A stretch of 64,000 nt of DNA from Sphingomonas psychrolutea (GCF_014636175.1 NZ_BMDW01000004.1:143387-207386), one strand, 5' to 3'. Numbered from the stretch's first letter, positions 1-9,565 are shown. Numbers and translations: made by a program. Notes: generated from the letters alone by a model not told the origin.

Positions 1-1116
1 ACGGTCGCCGCCGGCGCCAATCACCACGATCAGCCGCCCGCCCGCATGCGGTTTCAACGCCGAGATCGCCGCCTGCAGCGCATCGGGCGTGTGCGCATAA
101 TCGACATAGACCGGCGCGCCGCTCTGCCCGATCACCGCGCGTTCGAGTCGCCCGCGCACCGGCTGCAACCGCGCCAAATTGCCCAGCGTCGCCGCGATAT
201 CGCCACCGCCCGCGATCACCAACCCCGCCGCGGTCAGCGCATTCGCCGCCTGATAGGCACCGATCAGCGGCAAGTTCACCTTATACGTCTTGCCCTCGGC
301 CGCGATCACCAGCCCCTGCCCAAGCAAGGTAGGATCGCGGGACACCAGCCTGAGCGTCTCGCCCGTGGTCCCGACCGAAATCAGGCGCAGCCCCCGCCCG
401 CGAACGATTTCGGCAACGCGCGCCGACACGACATCGTCCGCCCACACCACGGCAACGCCATCATCGACCACGACTTCGCTGAACAAGCGCAGCTTCGCTT
501 CGAGATACGCTGCCATCGTCCCGTGATAATCGAGGTGATCGCGGCTGAGATTGGTGAACGCCGCCGCCGAGACGCGTAAGCCCTCGGTGCGATATTGCGA
601 CAGGCCGTGGCTCGATGCTTCGAACGCGACATGGCTCACGCCCTCGCGCGCCAGCCCTGCGACGTTCGACAGGAACGTCACGACATCGGGCGTGGTCAGC
701 CCGGTCGAGACGCGATCGTCGCCGGTCGTTACGCCCAGCGTCCCGATCGAGGCGGCGTGAAACCCGGTCATCCGCCACAATTGCCGTACCATCTCGACGG
801 TCGACGTCTTGCCGTTGGTGCCCGTCACCGCCACCGCTACCGGCGGGAATGGCGCGAAGAAGCGCGCGGCAAGATCGGCGAATCTACGGCGCGGTACGGC
901 ATCGGCCATGTGCACCGCGCCATCGACCGTCACTTCGGGGCGCGCGACGACCGCGATCGCGCCGCCCGCCACCGCCGCGTGGATGAAGTCCTCGCCATTG
1001 ACGACCGCACCCTGAAACGCGCCGAACACCACGCCCGGCGCGACCTTGCGGTGGTCGATCGCGAAGCCCGTCACGGTTGCTGTTTCACTCCCGCCGGTCA
1101 GCGCACCGAGTTTCAT
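1..1116 (-). CDS. murE: UDP-N-acetylmuramoyl-tripeptide ligase MurE, N-terminal part cut by window edge
   Basis: Cytoplasmic Mur ligase that adds the third amino acid (meso-diaminopimelate in most Gram-negatives) to UDP-MurNAc-L-Ala-D-Glu in peptidoglycan synthesis. The 372 codons present begin MKLGALTG at 1116 and contain the ATP-binding P-loop GTNGKT at residues 99-104, the SSHGL segment and the YAHTPDAL signature of the central domain. The C-terminal domain with the substrate-selecting DNPR motif lies outside the window, so the added amino acid cannot be checked. The ATG sits 7 bases after the ftsI stop, so the two are very probably co-transcribed. Identity is firm from motifs and cluster position. 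Confidence 0.95.
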   Translation of the reverse strand, partial: MKLGALTGGSETATVTGFAIDHRKVAPGVVFGAFQGAVVNGEDFIHAAVAGGAIAVVARPEVTVDGAVHMADAVPRRRFADLAARFFAPFPPVAVAVTGTNGKTSTVEMVRQLWRMTGFHAASIGTLGVTTGDDRVSTGLTTPDVVTFLSNVAGLAREGVSHVAFEASSHGLSQYRTEGLRVSAAAFTNLSRDHLDYHGTMAAYLEAKLRLFSEVVVDDGVAVVWADDVVSARVAEIVRGRGLRLISVGTTGETLRLVSRDPTLLGQGLVIAAEGKTYKVNLPLIGAYQAANALTAAGLVIAGGGDIAATLGNLARLQPVRGRLERAVIGQSGAPVYVDYAHTPDALQAAISALKPHAGGRLIVVIGAGGDR

Positions 1117-1123
1117 TTGAGCC

Positions 1124-2854
1124 TCATTCCGCGTTCTTGCGGTCGCCCGCGCCGTGCCACACCAGCGGCGTCAAATCGGACACGTCGATATCGCGCTTCA
1201 TGTCGGGCGTCACGCCGAGCAGCGATCCGGTCCGCGCGATCACCCGGCTGACGACAGGTGCCGCGGTCCACGCCGCCGTGGTGAGCCCGAACGATTCGGC
1301 ATTGCCGACCGGTGAGTTGAGCATGGCGACCACCACATAGCGCGGCGAATCCATCGGGAAGGCAGCGGCGAAGGTCGATACGTTGGCCTTTTTCGAATAG
1401 CCGCCCGCCCCCGCCACTTCGGCGGTGCCGGTCTTGCCCCCAACGCGGTAGCCCGGTGCCTCGCCTTTCTTGCCAGTGCCGAGCAGGACAACCATCCGCA
1501 GCAATTGCCGCATCCGCGCGCTGGTTGCTTCGGAGAGGACCCGCCGCCCGGCCGGTGCTGCGCCGGGTGCGACCTTCAACATCGTCGTGGGCCGCCAGAT
1601 GCCGCCATTGACCAAGGTCGCATAGGCGTTGGCGAGATGCAGCGGGGTCACCGCAATGCCGTGCCCGAACGCCGTCGTCATCAGCGTCGTATTGCCCCAA
1701 TAGGTCGGCCAGATCGGCCCGGCCCGCTCGCGCAGTTCGATCGACGGGCGTTCGCCAAACCCCATTGCGGTGAACATCGCGGTCAGTTTGTCCTTGCCCA
1801 TCTCTTCCGCAATCCGCGCGGTCGCGATGTTGGACGAATAAATCAGCGTCTCGGGGATGTTCAACCAACGCTTCTGCTCGTCGCCGCGATCGTCATGGAT
1901 CGTGAAGCGCCCGACCTTGATCGGCACGGTGGCATCGAACCGCCGCGCCATCGATGTCACCGTGCCGCTCTCGATCGCTGCCGCCATCGTGATCGGCTTG
2001 AAAGTCGAGCCCAGCTCATACACCGATTGCGTCACATTGTTGCGCAGCGCATCGATGCTGGTGCCGCTCAATTTGTTGGGATTGTAGACGGGCAGCGACA
2101 CCATCGCGATCACTTCGCCGGTGCGCACGTCGAGCACCACGCCGGTTGCGTCCTTCGCTTTGAACGACACCATTGCCCGGCCGAGCTCGCTCTCCATCGC
2201 CGCCTGCACGCGCGAATCGATCGACAGCGAAATTGGCTGGCCACGCAGCCGCGGATCGGTCAGCCGCGCCTCGAACGCGCGTTCGATTCCGGCCCGGCCG
2301 AGGATCCTGGGATCAGTCGCCGTCGGCCCGATATAGCCGAGCGCGTGTGCCGCCAGCGTCGATTGCGGATACAGCCGCTCGGGCTCGCGCGCGAAGACAA
2401 TCCCCGGCTCGCCCAGCGCATGGACCTGATTCACCAACGCGGGCGAGGCGTGCTTCTCCAGATAGGTGAACTTGCCCTTCATGTTCAGGCGGTCGAGATA
2501 CCAGGCTGAATCGTGCGCCGGCATCAGCGCCGCCAATTGCCCGGCCAATGCCTGCCGGTCGCCGAGCAATTCAGGCGGCCTAACACCGATCGTCCACGCT
2601 TCGATCGTCCGCGCCAGCGGCTGGCCATTGCGGTCGAGAATATCGCCACGCACCACCGGATTGATCGTCAGCGTCGCCGCACCCGCCGGTGTGCCGAGCA
2701 AACCGAGCAACGCGATCCGCCCGATGACCAGCAGGAAACCCGCGATGATCAGCAGCATCAGCATCATCAGCCGCACATGCGCGACCGCGACCAGCGCGTG
2801 GCGCTGATCGGTCGAGCGGCGCGCCGAAATCGGGCGGGCGACGAGCATATTCAT
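1124..2854 (-). CDS. ftsI: Penicillin-binding protein 3, septal peptidoglycan transpeptidase FtsI
   Basis: Cross-links septal peptidoglycan at the divisome. The 576-residue protein has a cytoplasmic basic start, one membrane anchor at about residues 27-55, a PBP dimerisation region, and a transpeptidase domain with all three active-site motifs: STFK at 283-286 (nucleophile Ser283), SSN at 340-342 and KTG at 474-476. Length matches the family (about 570-600). The ATG at 2854 overlaps the ftsL stop in an ATGA arrangement, suggesting translational coupling; a second ATG two codons later (MLVARP) is possible. It lies between ftsL and murE as in the canonical dcw cluster. Confidence 0.97.
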   Translation of the reverse strand: MNMLVARPISARRSTDQRHALVAVAHVRLMMLMLLIIAGFLLVIGRIALLGLLGTPAGAATLTINPVVRGDILDRNGQPLARTIEAWTIGVRPPELLGDRQALAGQLAALMPAHDSAWYLDRLNMKGKFTYLEKHASPALVNQVHALGEPGIVFAREPERLYPQSTLAAHALGYIGPTATDPRILGRAGIERAFEARLTDPRLRGQPISLSIDSRVQAAMESELGRAMVSFKAKDATGVVLDVRTGEVIAMVSLPVYNPNKLSGTSIDALRNNVTQSVYELGSTFKPITMAAAIESGTVTSMARRFDATVPIKVGRFTIHDDRGDEQKRWLNIPETLIYSSNIATARIAEEMGKDKLTAMFTAMGFGERPSIELRERAGPIWPTYWGNTTLMTTAFGHGIAVTPLHLANAYATLVNGGIWRPTTMLKVAPGAAPAGRRVLSEATSARMRQLLRMVVLLGTGKKGEAPGYRVGGKTGTAEVAGAGGYSKKANVSTFAAAFPMDSPRYVVVAMLNSPVGNAESFGLTTAAWTAAPVVSRVIARTGSLLGVTPDMKRDIDVSDLTPLVWHGAGDRKNAE

Positions 2855-3429
2855 CGTTGATGCCCAATTTCCGCGCGGGCACCGCTGCGCAAATCGCCGA
2901 TCACGCTGTCATCGAGCAACGCACGGTCGAGCGACGCCAGCGCTGCGCGGGGGCGCGCCTCGACACGGGGCCGCGACGCCGGCTGTGCTTGAGGCTCGGC
3001 AGCCACCGCCATGGCGCTGCGCGGTGCAGGTGCAGGTGCAGCGGGGGCCGCTGACTCCGCAACCGGCGCTTGGCTGGTTCCGGCATAAACCGGCGCGGCC
3101 GGCACGAACGACGCCATTTGCGGACCAACGCCGGTTGCCGTCGGCTCGATCGAGGCCAAGGCCGCCTCATCCGCAACGAACTGGTCGGCGGCGGGTGCCA
3201 CCATGCCGAGCGATTCAGCATTCCATTTGTCGAGCTGCGCCAGGCTCGCGCGGGTATCGAATTCGGTTTCGAGCGCGCGAATATCGCGCTTGGCGCGCAG
3301 GATCTCGCTCGCGGTACGATCGAGCTTCTTGCGCTCGGCTGCCACCTGCAGCGGCACCAGCAAGAAGCCGAGCGCGACGGCAACGCCGGCCAAGAACCAT
3401 CCGAGACTCTTCCACGCCAGACCCAGCAT
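2851..3429 (-). CDS. ftsL: FtsL-like cell division protein
   Basis: Small bitopic divisome protein expected to recruit FtsI/FtsW together with FtsB and FtsQ. The 192 residues start MLGLAWKS, followed by one transmembrane helix (about residues 8-30) and a charged, coiled-coil-like stretch (about 32-60). The C-terminal half is a long Ala/Pro-rich tail with no recognisable domain, so the protein is longer than the usual FtsL of about 100-120 residues. Sequence similarity of FtsL is always low; the call rests on topology and on its place between rsmH and ftsI. The start codon shares one base with the rsmH stop, and the stop overlaps the ftsI start. Confidence 0.85.
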   Translation of the reverse strand: MLGLAWKSLGWFLAGVAVALGFLLVPLQVAAERKKLDRTASEILRAKRDIRALETEFDTRASLAQLDKWNAESLGMVAPAADQFVADEAALASIEPTATGVGPQMASFVPAAPVYAGTSQAPVAESAAPAAPAPAPRSAMAVAAEPQAQPASRPRVEARPRAALASLDRALLDDSVIGDLRSGARAEIGHQR

Positions 3430-4406
3430 CACATCGCTCCCTCTGTCACAGATTTTTCCGGCCACGCGGCGGCACCGGTCCGCGTTGCCGTCCGCAGCGT
3501 GGCGGATCGGGCGCGCGGGTTGCGCGCGATCTCGTCGTCGTCGGCGCGTACCCCGCGCCCGACCAGCTCGAAGCTCGGTGCGTGCTCCGCCGCCACTTCG
3601 GGCAAATGCCGCGATCCCGACGGCAGCGCGCCGCTGCGTTCGCGCAGGAACCGCTTGACCATCCGGTCCTCGAGGCTGTGAAACGTCACCACCGCCAGCC
3701 GACCGCCCGGCGCGAGCACGCGCTCCGCCGCAGCAAGGCCGTCGGCCAGCTCGCCCAGCTCGCGGTTGATATGGATGCGGATCGCCTGAAAGGTCCGCGT
3801 CGCCGGGTCCTTCTTGTCATGTGGCTTATAGCCGAGCGCTTTGCGTACGATCCGTGCGAGTTCGCCGGTGCGCGTGATCGGGCGGTTGTAGACGATCGCC
3901 TGTGCCACGCGGCGTGCGCGCGGCTCTTCGCCATATTCCTTGATGACATGGGCGATCTGCGCTTCGTCGGCCTCGTTGACGAACTCGGCGGCGCTCAGGC
4001 CTTCCTGGCTCATCCGCATGTCGAGCGGACCGTCGGACTGGAACGAAAAGCCGCGCTCGGCCTGGTCGAGCTGCATCGACGACACGCCGATATCCATCGT
4101 CACGCCCTGCACCGGCATGGCGTCGCGCGCGGCAAGTTCGGCGTCCATCGCTGAAAAGGTCGCGGGCACCAACGTCAACGCGCCGTCCACCCCGGCGACC
4201 ATCGCTGCACCCGCTGCAATCGCATCGGGATCGCGATCGAACGCGAACACGCGCGCGCCCCGCGCCAGCATCGCTTGCGTATAGCCGCCCGCGCCGAAAG
4301 TCGCGTCGACATGGACCTCGCCGGGGGCGATGGCGAGCGCGTCGAGCACTTCGGCCAGCAAGACCGGCACATGCGGCGCGTCGCTTACAGGATTTGCGGG
4401 AATCAC
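3429..4406 (-). CDS. rsmH: 16S rRNA (cytosine1402-N4)-methyltransferase RsmH (MraW)
   Basis: SAM-dependent methyltransferase acting on C1402 in the decoding site of 16S rRNA. The SAM-binding motif [10 protein letters not shown] stands near residues 33-42 and the family segments [16 protein letters not shown] and [10 protein letters not shown] are present. I chose the GTG at 4406 because it overlaps the mraZ TGA (GTGA) and puts the conserved [10 protein letters not shown] at the expected distance from the N-terminus; this gives 325 residues. An upstream ATG would add about 40 residues reading through mraZ and is not likely. It ends with a one-base overlap with ftsL. Confidence 0.96.
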   Translation of the reverse strand: MIPANPVSDAPHVPVLLAEVLDALAIAPGEVHVDATFGAGGYTQAMLARGARVFAFDRDPDAIAAGAAMVAGVDGALTLVPATFSAMDAELAARDAMPVQGVTMDIGVSSMQLDQAERGFSFQSDGPLDMRMSQEGLSAAEFVNEADEAQIAHVIKEYGEEPRARRVAQAIVYNRPITRTGELARIVRKALGYKPHDKKDPATRTFQAIRIHINRELGELADGLAAAERVLAPGGRLAVVTFHSLEDRMVKRFLRERSGALPSGSRHLPEVAAEHAPSFELVGRGVRADDDEIARNPRARSATLRTATRTGAAAWPEKSVTEGAM

Positions 4407-4903
4407 AGCGCGATCCCCTTCTGCTTGCAATGGAAGCGGCAGGCGGCCTGCATCACCGGATCGACATCGGTCGCCGCGATCAGCGTCGCCGGGTCCCAGA
4501 TCTCGATCCAGTCGAACGTGCCCCAAAAAAACGCATGCTCGCCAATCCCGGCATAATCGCGCGGAAAAGGCGGCATGATGAAACGGCCCGATCCGTCGAA
4601 CGGCGCCTGCTCGCCGCTCGCGCCGCGCCGCTTGAAATTGTAATTGGGTTCGCCATCCTCGCCAGTATGCAGCGCCTCGCGCGCCTCGACCTTGGCTTTC
4701 AGGATCTTGACGAAGGCGGGGTCGTACGCGCGCAGGCAGGTCTGCTTGGGATGGACACCGACGATGATCGTGCCACCATCCTTGCCATCGGGGCGCGGGG
4801 AGTTGGCCGCCAGCGCCTGTCGCAGCGAGGCAGGAATTGCGACCCGGCCTTTGTCATCGACAAGGCCAAGACCGTCTCCCTGATATTCGCTGCGTTCGTC
4901 CAC
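4403..4903 (-). CDS. mraZ: Transcriptional regulator MraZ
   Basis: AbrB-fold DNA-binding protein that represses the dcw cluster in bacteria where it has been studied. Two tandem SpoVT-AbrB half domains are visible through DDKGRVAIP in the first half and DGSGRFIMP in the second. The chosen GTG at 4903 starts [11 protein letters not shown] and gives 166 residues, close to the family length; an ATG at 4951 would add 16 basic residues and cannot be excluded. It is the first gene of the mraZ-rsmH-ftsL-ftsI-murE run. The array of GGGGA boxes at 5032-5066 is a likely site for self-regulation. Confidence 0.93.
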   Translation of the reverse strand: MDERSEYQGDGLGLVDDKGRVAIPASLRQALAANSPRPDGKDGGTIIVGVHPKQTCLRAYDPAFVKILKAKVEAREALHTGEDGEPNYNFKRRGASGEQAPFDGSGRFIMPPFPRDYAGIGEHAFFWGTFDWIEIWDPATLIAATDVDPVMQAACRFHCKQKGIAL

Positions 4904-5031
4904 GCCCACCCCGCACTGCCGGGCAAACCTCTCCCGTCCCGAGAATCGCATCCGTTGCGAACCTCAGCGCACTGTCGCGCAGGCGAGATGAGTCTGCCCC
5001 TGTTAGAAGCAGAGTTAACACGTGATTTACC

Positions 5032-5066
5032 GGGGATACAAGGGGAAAGCCGGGGAATGACGGGGA
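5032..5066 (-). promoter_or_regulatory. Candidate MraZ-box array (four GGGGA repeats at 10-bp pitch)
   Basis: On the plus strand GGGGA occurs at 5032, 5042, 5052 and 5062, an exact 10-base pitch, 129 bases upstream of the chosen mraZ start. In E. coli MraZ binds TGGGN repeats separated by 5-nt spacers, which gives the same pitch. Here the G-rich strand is the one opposite to mraZ transcription. The array is seen directly; its use by MraZ is an inference from family knowledge. Confidence 0.7.
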
Positions 5067-5232
5067 GCTAGGTTTAATTCCTTAAATTCTCCCGCGATTT
5101 TTGTCGCGACATATCAACTTGTTCCCGGTGTGTTCGAAGAGATCGTAGCGCCAGCCCGCGTCGACCCGACCGCACCTGTCCGATGCGGGGCATTTTCCCG
5201 CAAAATCCCCGTCGAACCAATCCGATTCGAGG

Positions 5233-5553
5233 TCATTGCCGCGTGGTGGTGGCGTTTGGCTGCGGTTGGGCGGTATTGCTGGTCGTCGTCGCGCTCGGCG
5301 CGACGCCCAACTCAGCGAGCGGTTCCTTGGTCGCGGTGACTGGATCGGCGCTATTGCCCGAAACGATCGCCGACACGACCTCGGGACGGGCACTCCCGAT
5401 CGCGGCGACACCGCGGTCGTGGTTCATCGTCGCGAAAATGGCGGCCGCGAGACCGATAAGGAGCACGACCGCAGCGAGGCCGATCATGCCGACCTTAACG
5501 CGCTGGGTTGTCTGGCCTGCTTCCCTTTGCGGGTGCTGTGCGATAATTTTCAT
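5233..5553 (-). CDS. Small single-pass membrane protein of unknown function
   Basis: A 106-residue protein starting MKIIAQHPQREAG, with one strongly hydrophobic helix at about residues 20-43 and a low-complexity Ala/Thr/Gln-rich tail after it. No catalytic motif is visible. An ATG four codons earlier (MPQPMKII) is possible; neither has a clear ribosome-binding site. It stands alone between mraZ and the cysteine synthase-like gene on the same strand. The clean membrane helix and the absence of a competing frame make it a plausible real gene, but the function is unknown. Confidence 0.6.
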   Translation of the reverse strand: MKIIAQHPQREAGQTTQRVKVGMIGLAAVVLLIGLAAAIFATMNHDRGVAAIGSARPEVVSAIVSGNSADPVTATKEPLAELGVAPSATTTSNTAQPQPNATTTRQ

Positions 5554-5604
5554 AGGCTGTGGCATAAATGTAACGCATTAAGATGCGATTGTCGATGCCA
5601 GCCT

Positions 5605-6597
5605 TTAGGCCGAGGCCAGCCACGGCGGCACCGCCAGCCCTTTTGCCTCGAGCCATCCTCGATTGTAGAGCGTCGAGAGATAGCGAAACCCGGTGTCGCA
5701 CAGGATCGTTGCGACCCGGCTGCCCGGCCCCAAATGCCGCGCGAGCAACACTGCGCCCGCCACGTTGATCCCCGACGAAAGCCCCAGGCACAGCCCTTCC
5801 TCCGCCAGCAGCCGCGTCACCCATCCCATCCCGTCGGCATCAGAAATGCGGAACTGCGTATCAATCGGCGCGCCTTCCAGATTGGCGGTGATCCGCCCCT
5901 GCCCGATCCCTTCGGCAACCGACGATCCTTCCGCTTTCAACTCGCCATGCGCATAATAATTGTACAACGCCGCGCCATATGGATCGCTGAGCGCGATGCA
6001 GACCGTCTCGTCCTTGGCCTTCAGCCCCATGCCGACCCCGGCGATCGTCCCGCCAGTGCCCGCCGCGCACGTGAAGCCATCGATCCGCCCATCCATCTGC
6101 GCCCAGATTTCCTCGGCCGTTCCCGTGATATGCGCCTTGCGATTGGCGATATTGTCGAACTGATTGGCCCAAACTGCATTGGGCGTTTCCTCGGCGATCC
6201 TGCGCGAGGTGTGGACGAAATGGGCCGGGTTTGAATAAGGCGCGGCGGGCACCAGCACGAGTTCGGCCCCCAAGGCGCGCAGCGTATCCATCTTCTCGCG
6301 GCTTTGCGTCTCGGGCATCACGATGATCGTCTTATAGCCCTTGGCATTGGCGACGAGTGCGAGCCCGATCCCGGTATTGCCCGCTGTCCCCTCGACAAAG
6401 GTGCCGCCCGCCGCGATCTGCCCGCGCGCCTCGGCATCCTCGACGATCCCGAGCGCGGCGCGATCCTTGATCGAGGCGCCGGGATTGGCGAATTCGCATT
6501 TGCCGTAAATCTCGGCACCGGCGGCGTCGCTCGGACCTTTGAGGAAAACCAGCGGTGTGTTGCCGATCAGGGCGAGTGTGTTTGGAAGCGTTGCCAT
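5605..6597 (-). CDS. cysK: Cysteine synthase-like PLP enzyme (O-acetylserine sulfhydrylase family)
   Basis: Fold-type II PLP enzyme expected to make cysteine from O-acetylserine and sulfide. The 330 residues start MATLPNTLALIGNTPLV; PLP would bind Lys44 in PGASIKDR, and the phosphate-binding loop is present as GTGGT. The substrate loop reads GTAGNTGIG where E. coli CysK has TSGNTGIA, so this belongs to a divergent CysK branch, and a cystathionine beta-synthase-like activity cannot be excluded. The in-frame extension upstream (20 residues) has no support. It stands as a single gene; a strong Met start is preferred because it precedes the conserved N-terminus directly. Confidence 0.85.
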   Translation of the reverse strand: MATLPNTLALIGNTPLVFLKGPSDAAGAEIYGKCEFANPGASIKDRAALGIVEDAEARGQIAAGGTFVEGTAGNTGIGLALVANAKGYKTIIVMPETQSREKMDTLRALGAELVLVPAAPYSNPAHFVHTSRRIAEETPNAVWANQFDNIANRKAHITGTAEEIWAQMDGRIDGFTCAAGTGGTIAGVGMGLKAKDETVCIALSDPYGAALYNYYAHGELKAEGSSVAEGIGQGRITANLEGAPIDTQFRISDADGMGWVTRLLAEEGLCLGLSSGINVAGAVLLARHLGPGSRVATILCDTGFRYLSTLYNRGWLEAKGLAVPPWLASA

Positions 6598-6695
6598 TTG
6601 CGACAGATGGCGTGGTGCGCCACCCGCCGCAAGCCATACTCGCTTTGTTGCGAGCAAGCGCGAGCGATGGTATAGTCGGTGCTCCCGGAGGTAGA

Positions 6696-6962
6696 ATGGG
6701 CGTGCAACTCAACATCAAGGACGCGGAAACGGTCCAGTTGGCACGGGATCTGGCGAAGGCCACCGGCCAATCTGTAACGGGGGTCGTGAAGGGAGCGCTC
6801 CAGCGAGACTTTCAGCACCATCTCGCGGCGCGCGCGGAAAAAATTCGTCGGATCGATGACATCATCGGCGACTTTGGGCGCAACTTGCCGCCGGACTGGG
6901 TCGGCAAGACGTCCAAGGAAATCATGGATAGCATTTACAACGAGGATGGGTCGTTCGCTTGA
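6696..6962 (+). CDS. vapB: VapB-family antitoxin (Rv0623-like), intact partner of a disrupted VapC
   Basis: An 88-residue protein starting MGVQLNIKD, behind a strong ribosome-binding site (GGAGG six bases upstream). The N-terminus has the typical short beta-strand plus helix of this antitoxin class (residues NIKDAETVQLARDLA then a long helix with GVVKGALQ), with a C-terminal tail expected to cover the toxin active site. Its stop overlaps the start of the vapC remnant, the usual TA operon layout. Because the toxin gene is split by an IS element, this antitoxin now appears to be an orphan. Confidence 0.88.
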   Translation: MGVQLNIKDAETVQLARDLAKATGQSVTGVVKGALQRDFQHHLAARAEKIRRIDDIIGDFGRNLPPDWVGKTSKEIMDSIYNEDGSFA

Positions 6963-7033
6963 TCATCGACCCGTCGGCGATCATGGCGATCCTGCTCGAC
7001 GAGCCGGAGCGACCGGCGTTCGTTGGTGCGATA

Positions 7034-7041
7034 CTCGACTC
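7034..7041. repeat. Target-site duplication of the IS21 element, left copy
   Basis: CTCGACTC directly before the left IS end; identical to 9558-9565. Eight base pairs fits the 4-8 bp known for IS21-family insertions. Confidence 0.9.
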
Positions 7042-7093
7042 TGTAAATAGGCGTCGAACCGGGACCCCCGATCGGCGTCCAAAAGGGACCCCC
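7042..7093. repeat. Left terminal repeats of the IS21 element
   Basis: Terminal repeat 7042-7069 plus an inner repeat at 7070-7093 that starts GATCGGCGTCC and ends GGACCCCC. These are the expected transposase-binding repeats. Confidence 0.85.
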
Positions 7094-7213
7094 TTATGGC
7101 GCTGCGGGCGTCGATGCTGGGCGCACATTCGCGCTGCTTGCGGCTTAGGGAGGGCGTAGCCCGACCGGAGGCGCGAGCAGCGCGAACGGCTCTTTCTGCC
7201 GACCGTGCTGGGA

Positions 7214-7942
7214 TCAGCTGCGGTTCTTGAAGCGCCAGCTGTCGTTGCCGGTTTCGACGATGTCGCAGTGGTGGGTAATGCGGTCGAGCAGCGCGGTCGT
7301 CATCTTGGGATCGCCGAACACGCTGGGCCATTCGCCGAACGTCAGGTTGGTGGTGATGATCACCGAGGTGTGCTCGTAGAGCTTGCTGATCAGGTGGAAC
7401 AGCAGCTGGCCGCCCGAGCGGGCGAACGGCAGATAGCCAAGCTCGTCGAGCACCACGAGCTCGTGGCGACGCAGCTGGGCCGCGAGCGCGCCAGCCTTGC
7501 CGATCCGCGTCTCCTCCTCGAGCTGCGTCACCAGATCGACGGTGTTGAAGTAGCGACCGCGGGCACCGGCGCGGATGACGCTGGCGGCGATCGCACTGGC
7601 GAGGTGGGTTTTGCCGGTGCCGGTGCCCCCGACCAGCACGACGTTGCGGCGCCCTGGAAGGAACGAGCCTGCGTGAAGCGAGCGCACCAGCCCTTCGTTG
7701 ATCGGGGTGTTCTCGAACACGAACGCGTCGAGGTCCTTTAGGACCGGCAGTCTGGCAGCCGTCATGCGGTAGCGGATCGAAGCGGCGTGGCGATGCGCGC
7801 CTTCGGCGCGCAACAGATCGCTCAGGATCTCCATCGCGGTGCGCTTGCGCTGGACCCCGGTGGTGACCGCCTCGTCGAACGCGCCCGCCATGCCTTTGAG
7901 GCCGAGCCCGCGCATCGCGTCGATCATTTCATGCCGCTGCAT
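7214..7942 (-). CDS. istB: IS21-family helper ATPase IstB
   Basis: DnaC/DnaA-like AAA+ ATPase that assists the IstA transposase in target selection. The 242 residues start [10 protein letters not shown]; the Walker A motif is GGTGTGKTH, Walker B is LVVLDELGY, and a sensor segment IITTNL follows. I chose the ATG at 7942 because GAGG stands at the right distance before it; a GTG at 7972 would add ten residues. The start lies 14 bases inside the end of istA, the usual coupled arrangement in this family. Confidence 0.93.
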   Translation of the reverse strand: MQRHEMIDAMRGLGLKGMAGAFDEAVTTGVQRKRTAMEILSDLLRAEGAHRHAASIRYRMTAARLPVLKDLDAFVFENTPINEGLVRSLHAGSFLPGRRNVVLVGGTGTGKTHLASAIAASVIRAGARGRYFNTVDLVTQLEEETRIGKAGALAAQLRRHELVVLDELGYLPFARSGGQLLFHLISKLYEHTSVIITTNLTFGEWPSVFGDPKMTTALLDRITHHCDIVETGNDSWRFKNRS

Positions 7943-9443
7943 GAAGACCTCGCAGGCTGTCGTATCGAGCACAGTTGGCGATCGGCGGGTGCAGCAGCGC
8001 CAGATCCTCAGGCGTGACGATGGATGCGGGCCGGGGCGGCTCTCGCCGCCGTGACAGGATGTTGAGGATTACCTCGTCGCTGACCGCGCCGGCGTCGAGC
8101 GCTTCGCGAACGGCACCTTCAACGGCATCCAGTCCATCGCTGAGGACGGCCGCAAGTACGCGGACGAACCGCCGATCGGCATCGTCGTTGCTGCCAAGCT
8201 TGCGGCGCAGCCGAGCGAGCGCGGGCGGTAGATCCCAGCCTTGGAACGGTGCCCCGTTCCGCAGCGCACCAGGCTTGTTCACCAGTACCGGCAGATAATG
8301 CCAAGGGTCGTAGATCGTCCGGTCGCGACCGAAGAACCGGGGGTGATCGGCGATCACCTCGTCACCCATCCGCACGACGATCCGGTCGGCATAGGCCCGG
8401 ACCTGGACCGCACGACGCACCGCCTTGGCAGCGACCGAGTAGCGGTTGCGGTCGAAGCTGATTAGGCAGGTCCCGGTCACCGCATGCTGGGTCTCGTGGA
8501 AGCCGTCGAACGGTGCGAGCATCGGCTGGAGCGCGGGCCGTTCCAACTCCAAGGCCTGCGCGACCGTCATCTCCTTGTGCTCGGGGTGCGCATGCATCTC
8601 CGCCCAGCGCCAGCACTCGGCTTCCAGCCAGCCGTTCAGTTCCTCCAGGCTGGCGAACCGCAGCCGTGGCTTGAAGAGGCGACCTCGGAGCGTCTGCACC
8701 TGGTGCTCGACCTGCCCCTTCTCCCAACCGGCGGCTGGCGAGCACGCGGTCGGCTCGACCATGTAATGGTCGGCCATCACCAGGAAGCGACGGTTGAACA
8801 CGCGCTCCTTGCCCACAAACACCGTCGTCACCGCGGTCTTCATGTTGTCGTAGATGCCGCGCAGCGGCACACCTCCAAAGAAGGCGAAGCCGCGCGCATG
8901 CGCGTCGAACAGCATCTCCTGCGTCTCGCGCGGATAGGCCCGGACGTAGACCGCCCGCGATGCGCACAACCGCACATGGGCGACCTTCACGCGCATCGGC
9001 TTGCCCGCGATCTCTACATCCTCATGGCTCCAGTCGAACTGGTATGCCTCGCCAGGCTTGAACAGCAGCGGGATGAACGCCGCCACGCCGTCTCCAGGGT
9101 CTTTGCGCCGCGCCGCAGCCCAGCGCGTGGCGTAGCGCCGGACCGCATCGTACGATCCCTCAAAGCCGTCGCGCAGCAACAGATCATGGATGCGCGTCAT
9201 CCGCAGCCGGTCGCGCCGCGACCGCACCTCGTTCTCGGTCAGCAGCGTATCGAGCCGCGCCTGGAATGGTCCGATCCGCGGCAGCGGCTGCACCGACCGA
9301 TGATAATCGAACGAACCTTCCGGTGCCCGGATCGCCTTACGCACCACCTTGCGCGACAATCGAAGATCCCGTGCGATCGCTTTGATCGGCTTGCCGCCGG
9401 CGTACTCGCGCCGAACCCGAACCACAGTCTCCACCACCAACAT
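7929..9443 (-). CDS. istA: IS21-family transposase IstA
   Basis: DDE transposase of 504 residues. The N-terminus holds a helix-turn-helix (about residues 18-40, with [19 protein letters not shown]) and the catalytic core contains FDWSHED (first Asp), [10 protein letters not shown] (second Asp) and [12 protein letters not shown] (Glu), in the expected order. A beta-barrel-like C-terminal region with SFDRNRYSV follows, as in other IstA proteins. No internal stop or frameshift is seen. It is the upstream gene of the istA-istB pair and would be read from inside the right end of the element. Confidence 0.95.
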   Translation of the reverse strand: MLVVETVVRVRREYAGGKPIKAIARDLRLSRKVVRKAIRAPEGSFDYHRSVQPLPRIGPFQARLDTLLTENEVRSRRDRLRMTRIHDLLLRDGFEGSYDAVRRYATRWAAARRKDPGDGVAAFIPLLFKPGEAYQFDWSHEDVEIAGKPMRVKVAHVRLCASRAVYVRAYPRETQEMLFDAHARGFAFFGGVPLRGIYDNMKTAVTTVFVGKERVFNRRFLVMADHYMVEPTACSPAAGWEKGQVEHQVQTLRGRLFKPRLRFASLEELNGWLEAECWRWAEMHAHPEHKEMTVAQALELERPALQPMLAPFDGFHETQHAVTGTCLISFDRNRYSVAAKAVRRAVQVRAYADRIVVRMGDEVIADHPRFFGRDRTIYDPWHYLPVLVNKPGALRNGAPFQGWDLPPALARLRRKLGSNDDADRRFVRVLAAVLSDGLDAVEGAVREALDAGAVSDEVILNILSRRREPPRPASIVTPEDLALLHPPIANCARYDSLRGLHAAA

Positions 9444-9496
9444 CCCGATCTCGCAGCCTGAGAATACCCAGGCTGCTGTCTAAACCATCGAAATGA

Positions 9497-9557
9497 GGGG
9501 TCCCTGTTGGACGCCGATCACCCCGCTAAGGGGGTCCTTTTTGCACGCCGATCCACA
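9497..9557. repeat. Right terminal repeats of the IS21 element
   Basis: Terminal repeat 9530-9557 (reading inward TGTGGATCGGCGTGC) and an inner copy at about 9497-9519. They mirror the two repeats at the left end. Confidence 0.85.
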
Positions 9558-9565
9558 CTCGACTC
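9558..9565. repeat. Target-site duplication of the IS21 element, right copy
   Basis: CTCGACTC directly after the right IS end, identical to 7034-7041; the vapC frame resumes immediately after it. Confidence 0.9.

Larger units (their letters stand above)
7042..9557 (-). mobile_element. IS21-family insertion sequence (2516 bp) with istA and istB
   Basis: Complete element inserted in vapC. The ends are imperfect 28-bp inverted repeats (20 of 28 identical), both starting TGT and ending GGACCCCC. Each end carries a second, inner copy of the GATCGGCGT...GGACCCC motif, as is typical of the multiple transposase-binding sites of IS21 elements. Inside are istA and istB on the minus strand with a 14-base overlap. 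Both genes are open and keep their active-site residues, so the element looks functional. Flanking 8-bp direct repeats show simple, probably recent, transposition. Confidence 0.95.

Noticed and set aside
1505..2509. A 334-codon plus-strand frame in the ftsI region
   Set aside because: Lies fully inside ftsI in antisense; no support.
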